A DNA stretch of 64,000 nucleotides from Maribacter vaceletii (GCF_003634105.1 NZ_RBIQ01000013.1:22121-86120); one strand, 5' to 3'; shown: positions 17,477 through 27,151, counted from the stretch's first letter. Notes: generated by a model from the letters alone, not told the origin. Numbers and translations: made by a program.

Positions 17477-18823
17477 GTGTTAAAAATTAAAGGTTTGAAG
17501 TATAGGTTCTCTTTGTGTGTGCTACTTATTGCGTTCTTTTTTAGTAAAGGACTTTCGCAAACGTTTTCGTTGCCTGCTTCAAAAAAGAGTCAAAAAGTAA
17601 AATTTCAACTAATAAATAACTTAATTATAATGCCAATTGAGGTGAATGGCACAGAGTTATCTTTTATTTTAGATTCTGGTGTTCAGAAACCTATATTATT
17701 TAACTTATCAGACCGAGATTCTATTCAAATTAATAATGTATCAGAAATAAGTATTAGAGGATTAGGTAAGGGAGAACCAATAAAAGGTCTTAGCTCTATA
17801 GGTAACACTTTTAGGCTAGGTGATATTAAAAATCGTAATCAGCATTTATATGTTGTATTGGATAAAGATTTGAATCTTTCTCCTAGTATTGGAATTCCAA
17901 TTCATGGAATTATAGGATACGATTTATTTAGAGATTTTATTGTAGATATAAACTATTCAAAAAAAGTGATTAGGTTTTATTCTCCAGAAAATTACACTTA
18001 TAAAGAGCGTAGGAAAAGTGAAACTTTGCCTTTAAATATTATAAGAAAAAAAGCGTATGTTGGCGCTAGTATTTATTTAAATGGAAAAGAAAATTTACCA
18101 GTTAAGATGTTAGTAGATACTGGTAGTAGTGATGCTATATGGTTGTTTGAAGATGAAGATATTGATGTTCCTCAAGATAATTATGAAGATTTTTTAGGGA
18201 AAGGTTTAGGGGGTAATATTTTTGGAAGACGTACTAAAATTAACAGTATTACATTAGGAACTTTTTCTGTAAAAGATGCTAAAGCTGCTTTTCCGGATAT
18301 GGAAACTTTTAATTCTATAAAAAGATTGGGAAATAGAAATGGAAGTGTTGGCGGAGAAATATTAAAACGTTTTAATATTGTTTTTGATTATAGAAATAAA
18401 AAAATGACGATTCGTAAGAATGGAAATTTTAAAACATCTTTTCAATACAATTTAAGCGGAATAGATTTACAGCATGATGGAGTGCGGTATGTTTCTGAAC
18501 GTATTGCAAATACAAATGGTCTAGTAAAGAAAAACGATAAATCTTTTGGAAACGTTCAAATTCTTTTAGAGAATACTACCAGATTAAGTTTGGTGCCAGA
18601 GATTGTGGTATCTGGAATAAGAATGGGAAGCCCAGCGGAAGCAGCAGGATTACAACAGGGAGATGTAATATTAGCTGTAAATGGTAAAAGCATACATAAA
18701 TACAAAATTCAAGAGGTATTACAAATGCTAAACGATAAAGAAGGAAAAAGAATTAAAGTACTTATAGAAAGATATAATCAAGATGTACTTTTTAGTTTTG
18801 TTCTTAAAAATTTGTTTAAATAA
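17477..18823 (+). CDS. Secreted aspartyl protease-like protein with C-terminal PDZ domain
   Basis: 448 residues, GTG start (the ATG two bases earlier is in another frame and stops at once). The signal peptide ends near residue 28 (FSKGLSQ). Two retropepsin-like halves follow, each with an Asp motif: FILDSGVQKPILF (DSG at about 66-68) and MLVDTGSSDAIWLF (DTG near 214), so active-site dimerisation could be within one chain. A PDZ domain (about 365-445, AGLQQGDVILAVNGKSI) lies at the C-terminus. Predicted site: periplasm or cell surface. The substrate is unknown. It is monocistronic, with a terminator right after it. Confidence 0.85.
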   Translation: MLKIKGLKYRFSLCVLLIAFFFSKGLSQTFSLPASKKSQKVKFQLINNLIIMPIEVNGTELSFILDSGVQKPILFNLSDRDSIQINNVSEISIRGLGKGEPIKGLSSIGNTFRLGDIKNRNQHLYVVLDKDLNLSPSIGIPIHGIIGYDLFRDFIVDINYSKKVIRFYSPENYTYKERRKSETLPLNIIRKKAYVGASIYLNGKENLPVKMLVDTGSSDAIWLFEDEDIDVPQDNYEDFLGKGLGGNIFGRRTKINSITLGTFSVKDAKAAFPDMETFNSIKRLGNRNGSVGGEILKRFNIVFDYRNKKMTIRKNGNFKTSFQYNLSGIDLQHDGVRYVSERIANTNGLVKKNDKSFGNVQILLENTTRLSLVPEIVVSGIRMGSPAEAAGLQQGDVILAVNGKSIHKYKIQEVLQMLNDKEGKRIKVLIERYNQDVLFSFVLKNLFK

Positions 18824-18824
18824 A

Positions 18825-18849
18825 AAAAGCCCGGTAAAACCGAGCTTTT
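18825..18849. terminator. Terminator between convergent genes
   Basis: Stem AAAAGC-CGGT (18825-18835) / ACCG-A-GCTTTT (18839-18849) with single-base bulges and a 3-nt loop, between the convergent protease and DUF1573 genes. The A and T runs on each side would let it work in both directions. Confidence 0.7.
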
Positions 18850-18871
18850 CTATATATTATTTAAAGTAAAA

Positions 18872-19264
18872 TTATTTTCCTGCTCCAGAATCTTTTACTT
18901 CTCCTTTTATTTTTAAAACTTTTGTAGGAGTGTCTGCATTAGAAATAACTGTTATAGCCTTTCTAATAGGACCTACTCTGTTAGTATCGTATTTAACAGA
19001 AATTTCTCCAGTTTTACCAGGTAAAATTGGGTCTTCTGGCTTTTTTGGAATGGTACATCCACAGCTAGAGCTAACTTTACTTATAATTAATGGAGCATTA
19101 CCAGTATTTGTAAATTCAAATACACGTACACCATTAGCGCCTTTAACAACTTCTCCGTAATCTACGGTTTCTGATTTAAATTCAATTTTTGCAGCAGTTT
19201 CCTGTGCAGTAAGGCTAAATCCTAATAAACCTACAAATAATACAAGTACTATTTTTTTCATCAT
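18872..19264 (-). CDS. Secreted DUF1573 (Ig-like) protein
   Basis: 130 residues from ATG 19264. A signal peptide (MMKKIVLVLFVGLLGFSLTAQ) is followed by one DUF1573 domain, a HYDIN/ASPM-type Ig-like fold, with FGEV-like strand VDYGEVVKGANG and SSCGCTIPKKPEDPILPGKTG, which holds the hallmark CGCT motif. Function in Bacteroidota is unknown; surface or periplasmic localisation is likely. The open frame continues upstream to 19315, but a good promoter (19285-19317) lies inside that extension, so the start at 19264 is preferred. Confidence 0.87.
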   Translation of the reverse strand: MMKKIVLVLFVGLLGFSLTAQETAAKIEFKSETVDYGEVVKGANGVRVFEFTNTGNAPLIISKVSSSCGCTIPKKPEDPILPGKTGEISVKYDTNRVGPIRKAITVISNADTPTKVLKIKGEVKDSGAGK

Positions 19265-19284
19265 TTTTAGTTTTGGGTGAATTT

Positions 19285-19317
19285 CAAAAATAAATCTTTT
19301 AAGATGAACCTCCAAAA
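19285..19317 (-). promoter_or_regulatory. Promoter of the DUF1573 gene
   Basis: On the minus strand TTTTG (19317-19313), a 20-bp spacer, then TATTTTTG (19292-19285). Both boxes and the spacing match the Bacteroidota consensus TTTG-N17-23-TAnnTTTG. Transcription would begin near 19279, about 15 bases before the chosen ATG. Confidence 0.6.
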
Positions 19318-19320
19318 TTC

Positions 19321-19351
19321 TTTTGTTATACTGTAACGTTACTTATTTTTG
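19321..19351 (+). promoter_or_regulatory. Promoter of valS with a palindrome in the spacer
   Basis: TTTTG (19321-19325), an 18-bp spacer, then TATTTTTG (19344-19351), a full match to the Bacteroidota promoter consensus. The perfect palindrome GTAACGTTAC (19333-19342) fills the spacer and could be an operator. The leader would be about 90 nt. The minus-strand promoter of the neighbour starts only 3 bp away. Confidence 0.6.
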
Positions 19352-19449
19352 TTTCGTATTTAAAATTAGATGCAATTTAGATATTTTAACATATCTTTTA
19401 ATTTAAATATTTAGTAACGTAAAAAATATTATTCAAAAACTGTTCCAAA

Positions 19450-22080
19450 ATGGAAATGCCATCAAAATATAACCCCCAATCAGTAGAGAACCACTGGTAT
19501 GATTATTGGATGAAAAAAAACTTTTTTCATTCTACCCCAGACACTAGAGAACCTTATACAATTGTAATACCTCCACCAAATGTTACAGGAGTGCTTCATA
19601 TGGGGCATATGCTTAATAATACCATACAAGATGTTTTGGTAAGAAGAGCAAGGTTAATGGGGAAAAATGCTTGTTGGGTGCCTGGTACAGACCATGCCTC
19701 TATTGCTACAGAAGCTAAAGTTGTAGCAAAATTAAAAGAACAAGGAATAAATAAAACCGACCTAAGTAGAGAAGATTTTTTAATACATGCATGGAACTGG
19801 ACAGAGGAGTATGGAGGAGTAATCCTTGAGCAACTAAAAAAACTTGGTTGTTCTTGTGATTGGGAACGTACTAAATTTACTATGGATGACGATATGTCTG
19901 CCTCTGTAATAAAAGTTTTTGTAGACTTATTTAATAAAGGTAAAATTTACAAAGGAAACCGTATGGTAAATTGGGATCCTGAAGCTAAAACTACCCTTTC
20001 TGATGAAGAAGTAATCTATGAAGAAAAGCAAGGTTTATTATATTATTTATCATACGCTATTGAAGGGTCAGACGAAAAAGTTACAATTGCTACCACAAGG
20101 CCAGAAACTATTTTAGGAGATAGTGCTATCTGTATAAATCCAAATGATGAGCGTTTTACGCATTTAAAAGGTAAGAAAGTAATAGTTCCTTTGTGCGATA
20201 GAGTTATTCCTATAATTGAAGACAATTATGTAGATATGGAGTTTGGTACTGGTTGTTTAAAAGTTACACCAGCACATGATATTAATGATAAGGCATTAGG
20301 AGAGAAGCATAATTTAGAAATAATCGATATTTTTAATGAAGATGCCTCTTTAAATAGTTTTGGGTTACACTATGAAGGTAAAGACCGTTTTGTAGTACGT
20401 AAAGAGATATCTAAAGAACTAGAAGAGAAAGGTTTTTTAATTAAAACAGAACAACATATTAATAAAGTAGGAACTTCTGAAAGAACAAAAGCGGTTATAG
20501 AACCTAGACTTTCGGATCAGTGGTTTCTTAAAATGGAAGAGCTTGCTAAGCCAGCTTTAGATGCTGTTTTAAAAACTAACGATGTAAAATTATTTCCTAA
20601 AAAGTTTGAAAATACTTATCGTCATTGGATGGAAAATATTCGTGATTGGAATATTTCTAGACAATTATGGTGGGGGCAGCAAATACCAGCTTTTTATTTT
20701 GGTGATGGACAAGATGAATTTGTAGTTGCAGAAACCATTGAAGAAGCTTTAGAGTTAGCCAAAATTAAATCAGGTAACTCTAATTTAAGTCAGGAAGACC
20801 TAAATCAAGATCCAGATGTGTTAGATACTTGGTTTTCTTCTTGGTTATGGCCAATAAGTGTTTTTGGCGGAATTTTAGAACCAGAAAATGAAGAGATTCA
20901 ATACTATTATCCAACAAACGATTTAGTAACTGGGCCAGATATTTTATTTTTCTGGGTAGCACGTATGATTGTTTCTGGATATGAATATAGAGATACTAGG
21001 CCTTTTGAGAATGTTTATTTTACAGGATTGGTAAGAGATAAGCAACGCCGTAAAATGTCTAAGTCATTAGGAAATTCTCCAGATGCTTTAAAATTAATTC
21101 AAGATTATGGAGCAGATGGGGTTCGTGTAGGTCTGTTACTAAGTGCTGCTGCTGGTAATGATTTAATGTTTGATGAAGCACTTTGCCAACAAGGAAAGAA
21201 TTTTGCAAATAAAATCTGGAATGGCTTTAGATTAGTAAAAGGGTGGGAGGTAAAAGATTTACCACAGCCTGAAGCATCTAAACTTGGAATTGAATGGTAT
21301 ACTGCTAAGTTTAATGAAACCTTAGTAGAGATAGAAGACCATTTTAGTAAATACAGAATTTCAGATGCATTAATGGCAATTTATAAATTAGTTTGGGACG
21401 ATTATAGCTCATGGTTATTAGAAATAATTAAACCTGCCTATCAAAAACCAATAGATAAAACTACTTTTAATGCTGTAATTAATTTGTTGGAACAAAATCT
21501 AAAATTATTACACCCATTTATGCCTTTCTTAACAGAGGAGGTATGGCAGCATATTACAAAAAGAACGTCAGAGGAGGCACTTATGGTGTCTAAGTGGCCA
21601 GTTTCTAAGGAGAAAAATAAAGATATAATTTCGGAATTTAATTTTGCATCGGATGTTATTTCGGGCATAAGAACTATTCGTAAAGAAAAGAATATTCCTA
21701 TGAAAGAGGCTCTTTCATTATCCGTTTTAAATACCGAGAAAAATAACGATACATGGGACTCTATTATTCGTAAGTTAACTAATGTAGAATCTATAACCTA
21801 TGTAGATACTGCTGTAGAAGGAGCATTAACATTTAGAGTAAAAAGTAATGAATACTTTATTCCAATGGAGGGAGCTATAGATGTTGAAGCCGAAATTTTG
21901 AAGATAGAAGAAGAATTAAAGTATACAAAAGGATTCTTAATTTCAGTTCAAAAGAAACTTTCTAATGAGCGTTTTGTAAATAATGCTCCAGAAAAAGTTA
22001 TTACAATTGAAAGGCAAAAACAGAGTGATGCAGAGGCTAAAATTGAAACCTTAGAAAAAAGTTTAGCAAGTTTAAAATAA
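19450..22080 (+). CDS. valS: Valine--tRNA ligase
   Basis: 876-residue class I aminoacyl-tRNA synthetase. HIGH-type motif is VLHMGHML near residue 44-51, KMSKS is [11 protein letters not shown] near 533-543. The editing (CP1) domain includes [12 protein letters not shown]. The anticodon-binding domain lies in the C-terminal third, and the terminal ~65 residues form the ValS coiled-coil arm that grips the tRNA. Length is normal. The FAH-family gene follows after 19 bp on the same strand. The leader shows no T-box features. Confidence 0.97.
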   Translation: MEMPSKYNPQSVENHWYDYWMKKNFFHSTPDTREPYTIVIPPPNVTGVLHMGHMLNNTIQDVLVRRARLMGKNACWVPGTDHASIATEAKVVAKLKEQGINKTDLSREDFLIHAWNWTEEYGGVILEQLKKLGCSCDWERTKFTMDDDMSASVIKVFVDLFNKGKIYKGNRMVNWDPEAKTTLSDEEVIYEEKQGLLYYLSYAIEGSDEKVTIATTRPETILGDSAICINPNDERFTHLKGKKVIVPLCDRVIPIIEDNYVDMEFGTGCLKVTPAHDINDKALGEKHNLEIIDIFNEDASLNSFGLHYEGKDRFVVRKEISKELEEKGFLIKTEQHINKVGTSERTKAVIEPRLSDQWFLKMEELAKPALDAVLKTNDVKLFPKKFENTYRHWMENIRDWNISRQLWWGQQIPAFYFGDGQDEFVVAETIEEALELAKIKSGNSNLSQEDLNQDPDVLDTWFSSWLWPISVFGGILEPENEEIQYYYPTNDLVTGPDILFFWVARMIVSGYEYRDTRPFENVYFTGLVRDKQRRKMSKSLGNSPDALKLIQDYGADGVRVGLLLSAAAGNDLMFDEALCQQGKNFANKIWNGFRLVKGWEVKDLPQPEASKLGIEWYTAKFNETLVEIEDHFSKYRISDALMAIYKLVWDDYSSWLLEIIKPAYQKPIDKTTFNAVINLLEQNLKLLHPFMPFLTEEVWQHITKRTSEEALMVSKWPVSKEKNKDIISEFNFASDVISGIRTIRKEKNIPMKEALSLSVLNTEKNNDTWDSIIRKLTNVESITYVDTAVEGALTFRVKSNEYFIPMEGAIDVEAEILKIEEELKYTKGFLISVQKKLSNERFVNNAPEKVITIERQKQSDAEAKIETLEKSLASLK

Positions 22081-22099
22081 TTATATAATAGATAATAAG

Positions 22100-22714
22100 A
22101 TGAAAATAATTGGAATAGGTAAAAATTATGTAAATAATTTAAGTGAAATGCCAAAAGGAGAAGTTGTTCCTTTGATTTTCACAAAACCAGACAGCTCATT
22201 ACTAGAAAATGATGAGGATTTAGAGTTGCCTACATTCTCTGATGATGTTTGGTATGAGGTAGAACTTGCCTTTAGAATTGGTAAAAAGTGTAAAAATGCA
22301 ACAACAGAAAATGCTTTAAGTTTTGTTGATGCTGTAGCTTTAGCAAATGATTTAACTGCAAAAGATGTTCTAACAAAAAGTAGAGTACCAAATAAAGGCC
22401 CTTGGGCTTTAGCAAAGGGTTTTGATGGGGCTACACCAATATCTTCTTTTTTGCCTATTTCAGATTTTTCAGATGTTAAGAATATAAATTTCTCTATGAC
22501 TGTAAATGGCGAAGAAACGCAAAAAGGTAATAGTAGTTTAATGATTACTACTTTAGAGGAGTTAATAATATATGTATCAGGAATAATGACACTAAACCCT
22601 GGAGATGTTTTATTATCAGGAACACCTGCAACTGGCGCTAATAAAGTAAACTCTGGAGATCATATGGTTGGTTTTCTAGAAGGGAAACAAATGTTTAGTA
22701 CAAAGGTGAAATAA
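22100..22714 (+). CDS. Fumarylacetoacetate hydrolase family protein
   Basis: 204 residues, a compact FAH-fold protein. GIGKNYVNN begins the domain. Metal ligands are expected in DVWYEVELAFRIGKK (the E-x-E pair, about 50-64) and VALANDLTAKDV (Asp). Motif KGFDGATPI carries the conserved Lys, and MTLNPGDVLLSGTPATG is the C-terminal signature. FAH proteins of this size include acylpyruvases and oxaloacetate decarboxylase/tautomerases. The exact substrate cannot be assigned. It lies 19 bp after valS and is followed by a strong terminator. Confidence 0.88.
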   Translation: MKIIGIGKNYVNNLSEMPKGEVVPLIFTKPDSSLLENDEDLELPTFSDDVWYEVELAFRIGKKCKNATTENALSFVDAVALANDLTAKDVLTKSRVPNKGPWALAKGFDGATPISSFLPISDFSDVKNINFSMTVNGEETQKGNSSLMITTLEELIIYVSGIMTLNPGDVLLSGTPATGANKVNSGDHMVGFLEGKQMFSTKVK

Positions 22715-22734
22715 AGAGTGCATTTCTTTAAGAT

Positions 22735-22767
22735 AAAAAGAGCCAAGTATTTTACTTGGCTCTTTTT
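22735..22767. terminator. Strong bidirectional terminator
   Basis: Perfect 15-bp stem AAAAAGAGCCAAGTA (22735-22749) / TACTTGGCTCTTTTT (22753-22767) with a TTT loop, between the convergent FAH-family and ACBP genes. Its last two bases overlap the ACBP stop codon. Confidence 0.88.
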
Positions 22768-23023
22768 ATTTAAGTTCTTTTTCAACTAATAGAATATACT
22801 CCCTCATAGCATCTTCTACAGAGTATTTTTTCGCTTGTATTAATGCATTAGCTTTAAAAGCATTAATTAAAGGGGTTTTACTTCCTGGAGAGCTATGATT
22901 TTTATTAGCAATTCTGTAGTAGGCATATAGTTTTAATAAAATATCTGGGGGAATAGGATCATTATAACTATTAATATAATCTACAGTTTTAAGGTAATTA
23001 TTATATAGTTTTTTGTTTTTCAT
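22766..23023 (-). CDS. Acyl-CoA-binding protein (ACBP family)
   Basis: 85 residues, the normal size of this four-helix acyl-CoA carrier. The recognisable core is PDILLKLYAYYRIANKN (about 25-41, usual family form LKLYxLYKQAT) and KKYSVEDAMREYILLVEK (about 64-82). The family's central KWxAW segment is reduced here to FKANAL, so ligand affinity may differ. The start lies 23 bp inside the psd gene, so the two are translationally coupled. With psd and cdsA it probably serves acyl-chain handling in phospholipid synthesis; that is inference from context. Confidence 0.8.
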   Translation of the reverse strand: MKNKKLYNNYLKTVDYINSYNDPIPPDILLKLYAYYRIANKNHSSPGSKTPLINAFKANALIQAKKYSVEDAMREYILLVEKELK

Positions 23024-23681
23024 TTGTGTCTACAAAACTAGCAATACATGTTTTAGCTCCTTTAACTTTTTGGTTTAGCTTAACTGTAATAGCACAGTCT
23101 AAAGGTAAGAATAAGTCTACCCTTGAGCCAAATTTAATAAACCCAGCATCATCACCTTGTTGTACACTATCTCCTTTCTCAGCATAATTTACAATTCGCC
23201 TTGCTAGAGCTCCAGCAATTTGTCTGTATAAAATATCGCCAAATTTAGGGGTGTTTATAACTACGGTGGTGCGTTCGTTTTCTTCACTAGCTTTAGGATG
23301 CCATGCTACTAAATATTTGCCTGGGTGGTATTTAGAAAATTTAATACTTCCGCTTGCTGCATACCTAGTAACGTGAACATTTAAAGGAGACATGAAAATA
23401 GAAACTTGTTTTCTTTTTCCTTTAAAGTATTCATTTTCTTCTACTTCTTCAATTACTACTACTTTACCATCTACGGGGGCTAAAATTTCATCAAAACTTT
23501 TTACAGCAACCCTTTTTGGGTTTCTAAAAAATTGGAGAATTAATATAAGTATTGCAATAGCAACAATTTGTATTCCCCAACGTAACCAAAGAGGAGTAAC
23601 ATAAAATTGTGCTGAAAGAATAAGTATACTAACAATAAAAAAAGTTGTTAGTATTATGGTTTGGCCCTCTTTATGAAACAT
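23001..23681 (-). CDS. psd: Phosphatidylserine decarboxylase proenzyme
   Basis: 226 residues, the short Psd-A type. Two N-terminal hydrophobic segments (about 8-45) are followed by the catalytic domain: ILAPVDGKVVVIEE, SPLNVHVTRYAASG (conserved His), and the self-cleavage site FIKFGSRVDLFLP near 185-197, where the Gly-Ser bond yields the pyruvoyl group. It makes phosphatidylethanolamine at the inner membrane. Its start overlaps the cdsA 3' end by 11 bp and its end overlaps acbp by 23 bp, a tightly coupled lipid operon. Confidence 0.94.
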   Translation of the reverse strand: MFHKEGQTIILTTFFIVSILILSAQFYVTPLWLRWGIQIVAIAILILILQFFRNPKRVAVKSFDEILAPVDGKVVVIEEVEENEYFKGKRKQVSIFMSPLNVHVTRYAASGSIKFSKYHPGKYLVAWHPKASEENERTTVVINTPKFGDILYRQIAGALARRIVNYAEKGDSVQQGDDAGFIKFGSRVDLFLPLDCAITVKLNQKVKGAKTCIASFVDTNEKQKTI

Positions 23682-24474
23682 AATTGAATATATATAAAAT
23701 TAAATAGGCAAACGGTGCCGCAAATATTAAACTGTCTAATCTATCTAACATACCGCCATGACCAGGAAGTATTGCACCACTATCTTTAACACCAGCAACC
23801 CTTTTTAATTTAGATTCTATTAAATCTCCAAGGCTACCAGTAATTACAATTATAGTAGATAAAATAATCCATTGCATTGGGCTAATTAGTGTTTCAAATT
23901 CACTAATAATGTACGCTGCTATTAGTGCAAATATAAAGCCTCCAACGGAACCTTCTATAGTTTTTTTTGGAGAAACTGAAGAATAAAGTTTTGTTTTTCC
24001 TAAACTACGACCTACGAGATAGGCAAAAGTGTCATTTACCCATATTAAAATAAAAATTCCCATGATTAGAATTTTTGCAAATTCATTTTCTTGGTAAGGT
24101 ATCATGGTTAAAAATATACACCCGCCACCTACATAAAATAGACCAATAACAAACTTTTTTGAGGTGTTAAATGGTTTGCTTTTTTTTGAAAATAAGAAAT
24201 ATAAAAGAGCAAAATCTACTACTAAAGTTATGCTTAGTAAAAGGTTAATAAGAATTTTATCGTGAATAAAATATATAAACAACCACCATAGCGCTAAATA
24301 GGCCATAAATATATAGTAGCCTTTAAGCTGAACTAATTTTTTATATTCATACAGACAAGCTAGGCCAAAGGCCATAAACAAAAAATCAAAAGCATCTGAA
24401 TTTAAAAAAACGGCAGACAGTAGTAATATAATGTATACGGCTCCTGTTAATGCCCTTCTTAAAATTTCTTTCAT
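23671..24474 (-). CDS. cdsA: Phosphatidate cytidylyltransferase
   Basis: 267-residue polytopic membrane enzyme (about seven to eight transmembrane segments) that makes CDP-diacylglycerol from phosphatidate and CTP. The C-terminal family signature is intact: SKLKRVAGVKDSGAILPGHG followed by GMLDRLDS (about 222-250). WVNDTFAYLVGRSLGKT is the second conserved loop. It starts 1 bp after the LUD gene and overlaps psd by 11 bp. Its product supplies the phosphatidylserine that psd decarboxylates, so order and function agree. Confidence 0.95.
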   Translation of the reverse strand: MKEILRRALTGAVYIILLLSAVFLNSDAFDFLFMAFGLACLYEYKKLVQLKGYYIFMAYLALWWLFIYFIHDKILINLLLSITLVVDFALLYFLFSKKSKPFNTSKKFVIGLFYVGGGCIFLTMIPYQENEFAKILIMGIFILIWVNDTFAYLVGRSLGKTKLYSSVSPKKTIEGSVGGFIFALIAAYIISEFETLISPMQWIILSTIIVITGSLGDLIESKLKRVAGVKDSGAILPGHGGMLDRLDSLIFAAPFAYLILYIFNYVS

Positions 24475-24475
24475 A

Positions 24476-25087
24476 CTATAAATCTTCCAAAAATAGCAGG
24501 TATAAATTTTTTGTTGTACTACCGTATGTTAAAAAATCATCTGCATTTTCTTTTGTAGCATGAAAGTGTTTTAGAGTAGTAATGTTTGCAGGAATACTAT
24601 GTCCGTATTTTTTCTTTATTGTTTTTAAGCCTTCGCCAATATTTTCAACTAACTGGCTCGTAGTAGCAAACACGATAACATTGTCAGGAAGTTCATTTAA
24701 TTTTTTTTCATTTAGTTGATTGGAGCAAACTAAAATAGAACCGTTTTGAGCTATTAAGTGTTCACAGGTGGTAAAAAAGACTTCACTATCATTTGCTTGT
24801 GCTGTAAATTTTACACCCTCCTTAGAAAATTTAGTTTTTAGCTGTTTGTTCATCACAAAAAATGGAGAGTTTTCCCAATTATTTTCTTGAACAATACTTT
24901 TTAATGCTAAAGATATTTCATTAAAAGAGTCACAATACAAAAATTTACCGCCATTTTTTTTAAAATGGATGGTAAATTTTTCATCTACAGGTAGATTTAA
25001 ATCTGGCATATGGACCCCTCTGGTTTCCGCAGTTTCTTTGGAAATTTTCTTTTTGCCACCGCCAAAAAGGATATCAAATAGCCCCAT
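24476..25087 (-). CDS. LUD-domain protein (LutC-like fold)
   Basis: 203 residues. The N-terminus MGLFDILFGGGKKK is short and basic. The rest follows the LUD/LutC fold with FFTTCEHLIAQNGSILVCSN and PDNVIVFATTSQLVENIGEGL, the pattern seen in the single-domain lactate-utilisation family proteins. No lutA or lutB is near. In Flavobacteriia this gene commonly sits between ftsH and cdsA, so its role may be tied to membrane quality control or lipid synthesis rather than lactate. Function is not established. Confidence 0.8.
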   Translation of the reverse strand: MGLFDILFGGGKKKISKETAETRGVHMPDLNLPVDEKFTIHFKKNGGKFLYCDSFNEISLALKSIVQENNWENSPFFVMNKQLKTKFSKEGVKFTAQANDSEVFFTTCEHLIAQNGSILVCSNQLNEKKLNELPDNVIVFATTSQLVENIGEGLKTIKKKYGHSIPANITTLKHFHATKENADDFLTYGSTTKNLYLLFLEDL

Positions 25088-25155
25088 TTAATTTTTTAAA
25101 CTTCTGTTTTTATTACTTCGTAGTATACTTGGACAACGAATATATTTAATATTTA

Positions 25156-27144
25156 TTATTTATTCGTGTCTTCTTGCGTGTTATTAACTGTAGTATCTTC
25201 AATAATGGTACTTTCTAGTTTTTTATCTTCATCGGTAAATAACCTTTCTCCAAATATTTTTTCTAAATCCTCTTTGAAAATAACTTCTTTCTCTAAAAGA
25301 CGTTCTGCTAATACTGTAAGCTTATCTTTATGTTCTGTTAAAACTTCTATGGCTCTTTGGTATTGCTCTTCAATAATTTTAGAAATTTCTTCGTCTATTT
25401 TCCTTGCAGTTTCTTCGCTGTAAGGTTTGGAGAAACCATAAGAATCTTGTCCTGAAGAATCATAATACGTTAAGTTTCCAATTTCATCATTAAGTCCGTA
25501 TACAGTAACCATAGCTCTTGCTTGTTTGGTAACTTTTTCTAAATCACTTAATGCGCCTGTAGATATTTTATTAAAAATCACTTTTTCTGCTGCTCTACCA
25601 CCTAAAGTAGCACACATTTCATCTAGCATTTGCTCAGGGCGTACTATTAACCTTTCTTCTGGTAGATACCAAGCAGCTCCTAGAGATTGCCCTCTTGGAA
25701 CTATAGTTACTTTTACTAATGGAGCAGCATGTTCTAACATCCAACTAGTAGTTGCATGTCCAGCTTCGTGGTATGCTATTGTTTTCTTTTCTCCAGGAGT
25801 AATTATTTTATTCTTTTTCTCAAGACCACCAACAATTCTATCCACTGCATCTAAGAAATCTTGTTTGTCTACTGCTTTCTTTTCGTTTCTAGCAGCAATT
25901 AATGCCGCTTCATTACAAACATTAGCAATATCTGCTCCAGAGAATCCAGGAGTTTGTCTTGCTAAGAATTCTAAATCTAAAGTTTCTAATGTTTTAATTG
26001 GTCTTAAGTGAACTTCAAAAATTTCTTTACGTTCTCTAATGTCTGGGAGGTCTACATAAATTTGTCTATCAAATCTACCAGCTCTCATTAAGGCTTTGTC
26101 TAATACATCTGCCCTGTTAGTTGCTGCAAGTACAATAACATTAGTATTAGTGCCAAAACCATCCATTTCTGTTAAAAGTTGGTTTAAGGTATTCTCACGC
26201 TCGTCATTAGATCCTGTGAAATTATTTTTTCCTCTTGCTCTACCAATAGCATCAATTTCGTCAATAAATATTATAGCAGGTGATTTGTCTTTGGCTTGTT
26301 TAAATAGGTCTCTAACTCTAGATGCTCCTACACCAACAAACATTTCTACAAAATCTGAACCAGAAAGAGAGAAGAAAGGAACTTTAGCTTCCCCAGCAAC
26401 TGCTTTAGCTAATAATGTTTTACCAGTACCTGGAGGGCCTACTAATAATGCACCTTTTGGAATTTTACCACCTAATGAGGTGTATTTGTCTGGGTTTCTT
26501 AAAAATTCTACAATCTCTTCAACTTCTTCTTTTGCACCTTCTAAGCCTGCAACGTCTTTAAAAGAAGTTCTTGTGTCTGTTTTTTCATCAAAAAGTTTTG
26601 CTTTAGATTTTCCAATATTAAATATTTGGCCACCAGCACCGCCGCCGCCGCCGCCAGACATTCTACGCATTAAGTATATCCAAATGCCAATAATTATTAC
26701 AAATGGTAATAGGGATATTAAAATATCAGCAAAAAAGTTAGATTCTTTTCCAAATTCTACAACTGTATCTAAATTATTTTCCTTTTTTATTGCTGTAATT
26801 TCATTTTGGAAAATTGCTAAATCTCCATAATCCAAAGTGTATTGTGCTACAGAACCAGAAGAAGGTATTATAGGTTTAGAAACAATGTCTTTATGTACCT
26901 CTTTTTCTAAAGCTTCATTGGTAAGAAAAACCTTTGCTTGGTTTGTGTTGGTAATGATTAATATTTTATCTACATCGCCATTACGTAAATAATCCTGTAA
27001 TTCTGATGTTGTAGTTTTTTTAGCACTTGAAAAATTTTCACTACTAAAATATTGAAAACCTATTAGTAGAACAGCTATTATGCCATAAATCCACCAAGAA
27101 TTAAATTTAGGTTTTTTTGAATTTGTATTGTTGTCTTTTGCCAT
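25156..27144 (-). CDS. ftsH: ATP-dependent zinc metalloprotease FtsH
   Basis: 662-residue membrane AAA protease. Two transmembrane helices (about 15-32 and 140-158) flank a periplasmic domain. A glycine tract (RRMSGGGGGGAGG) follows, encoded by a GCC-rich run on the plus strand near 26641. AAA domain: Walker A GPPGTGKTLLAKA (near 237), Walker B IIFIDEIDAIGR, SRH RAGRFDRQIYVDLPD. Zinc site HEAGH near 458 with the downstream Asp. It degrades misfolded or short-lived membrane proteins, including lipid-synthesis regulators in other bacteria. It lies 7 bp after rsfS and 68 bp before the LUD gene in one operon. Confidence 0.97.
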   Translation of the reverse strand: MAKDNNTNSKKPKFNSWWIYGIIAVLLIGFQYFSSENFSSAKKTTTSELQDYLRNGDVDKILIITNTNQAKVFLTNEALEKEVHKDIVSKPIIPSSGSVAQYTLDYGDLAIFQNEITAIKKENNLDTVVEFGKESNFFADILISLLPFVIIIGIWIYLMRRMSGGGGGGAGGQIFNIGKSKAKLFDEKTDTRTSFKDVAGLEGAKEEVEEIVEFLRNPDKYTSLGGKIPKGALLVGPPGTGKTLLAKAVAGEAKVPFFSLSGSDFVEMFVGVGASRVRDLFKQAKDKSPAIIFIDEIDAIGRARGKNNFTGSNDERENTLNQLLTEMDGFGTNTNVIVLAATNRADVLDKALMRAGRFDRQIYVDLPDIRERKEIFEVHLRPIKTLETLDLEFLARQTPGFSGADIANVCNEAALIAARNEKKAVDKQDFLDAVDRIVGGLEKKNKIITPGEKKTIAYHEAGHATTSWMLEHAAPLVKVTIVPRGQSLGAAWYLPEERLIVRPEQMLDEMCATLGGRAAEKVIFNKISTGALSDLEKVTKQARAMVTVYGLNDEIGNLTYYDSSGQDSYGFSKPYSEETARKIDEEISKIIEEQYQRAIEVLTEHKDKLTVLAERLLEKEVIFKEDLEKIFGERLFTDEDKKLESTIIEDTTVNNTQEDTNK

Positions 27145-27151
27145 TCTTTTA

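Noticed and set aside
19265-19315. 17-residue extension of the DUF1573 protein
   Set aside because: It would place charged residues before the signal peptide, and the promoter 19285-19317 lies inside it.
19352-19449. A T-box or other riboswitch in the valS leader
   Set aside because: T-boxes are not expected in Bacteroidota and I see no specifier or antiterminator bulge pattern in the ~90-nt leader.
26638-26656. GCC trinucleotide run
   Set aside because: It encodes the glycine tract of FtsH after the second membrane helix, usual in this group; no evidence of instability.
25166-26830. Plus-strand frames opposite ftsH (85-244 codons)
   Set aside because: Antisense shadows of a strongly conserved gene; compositions are Ser/Phe/Leu-biased with no motif.
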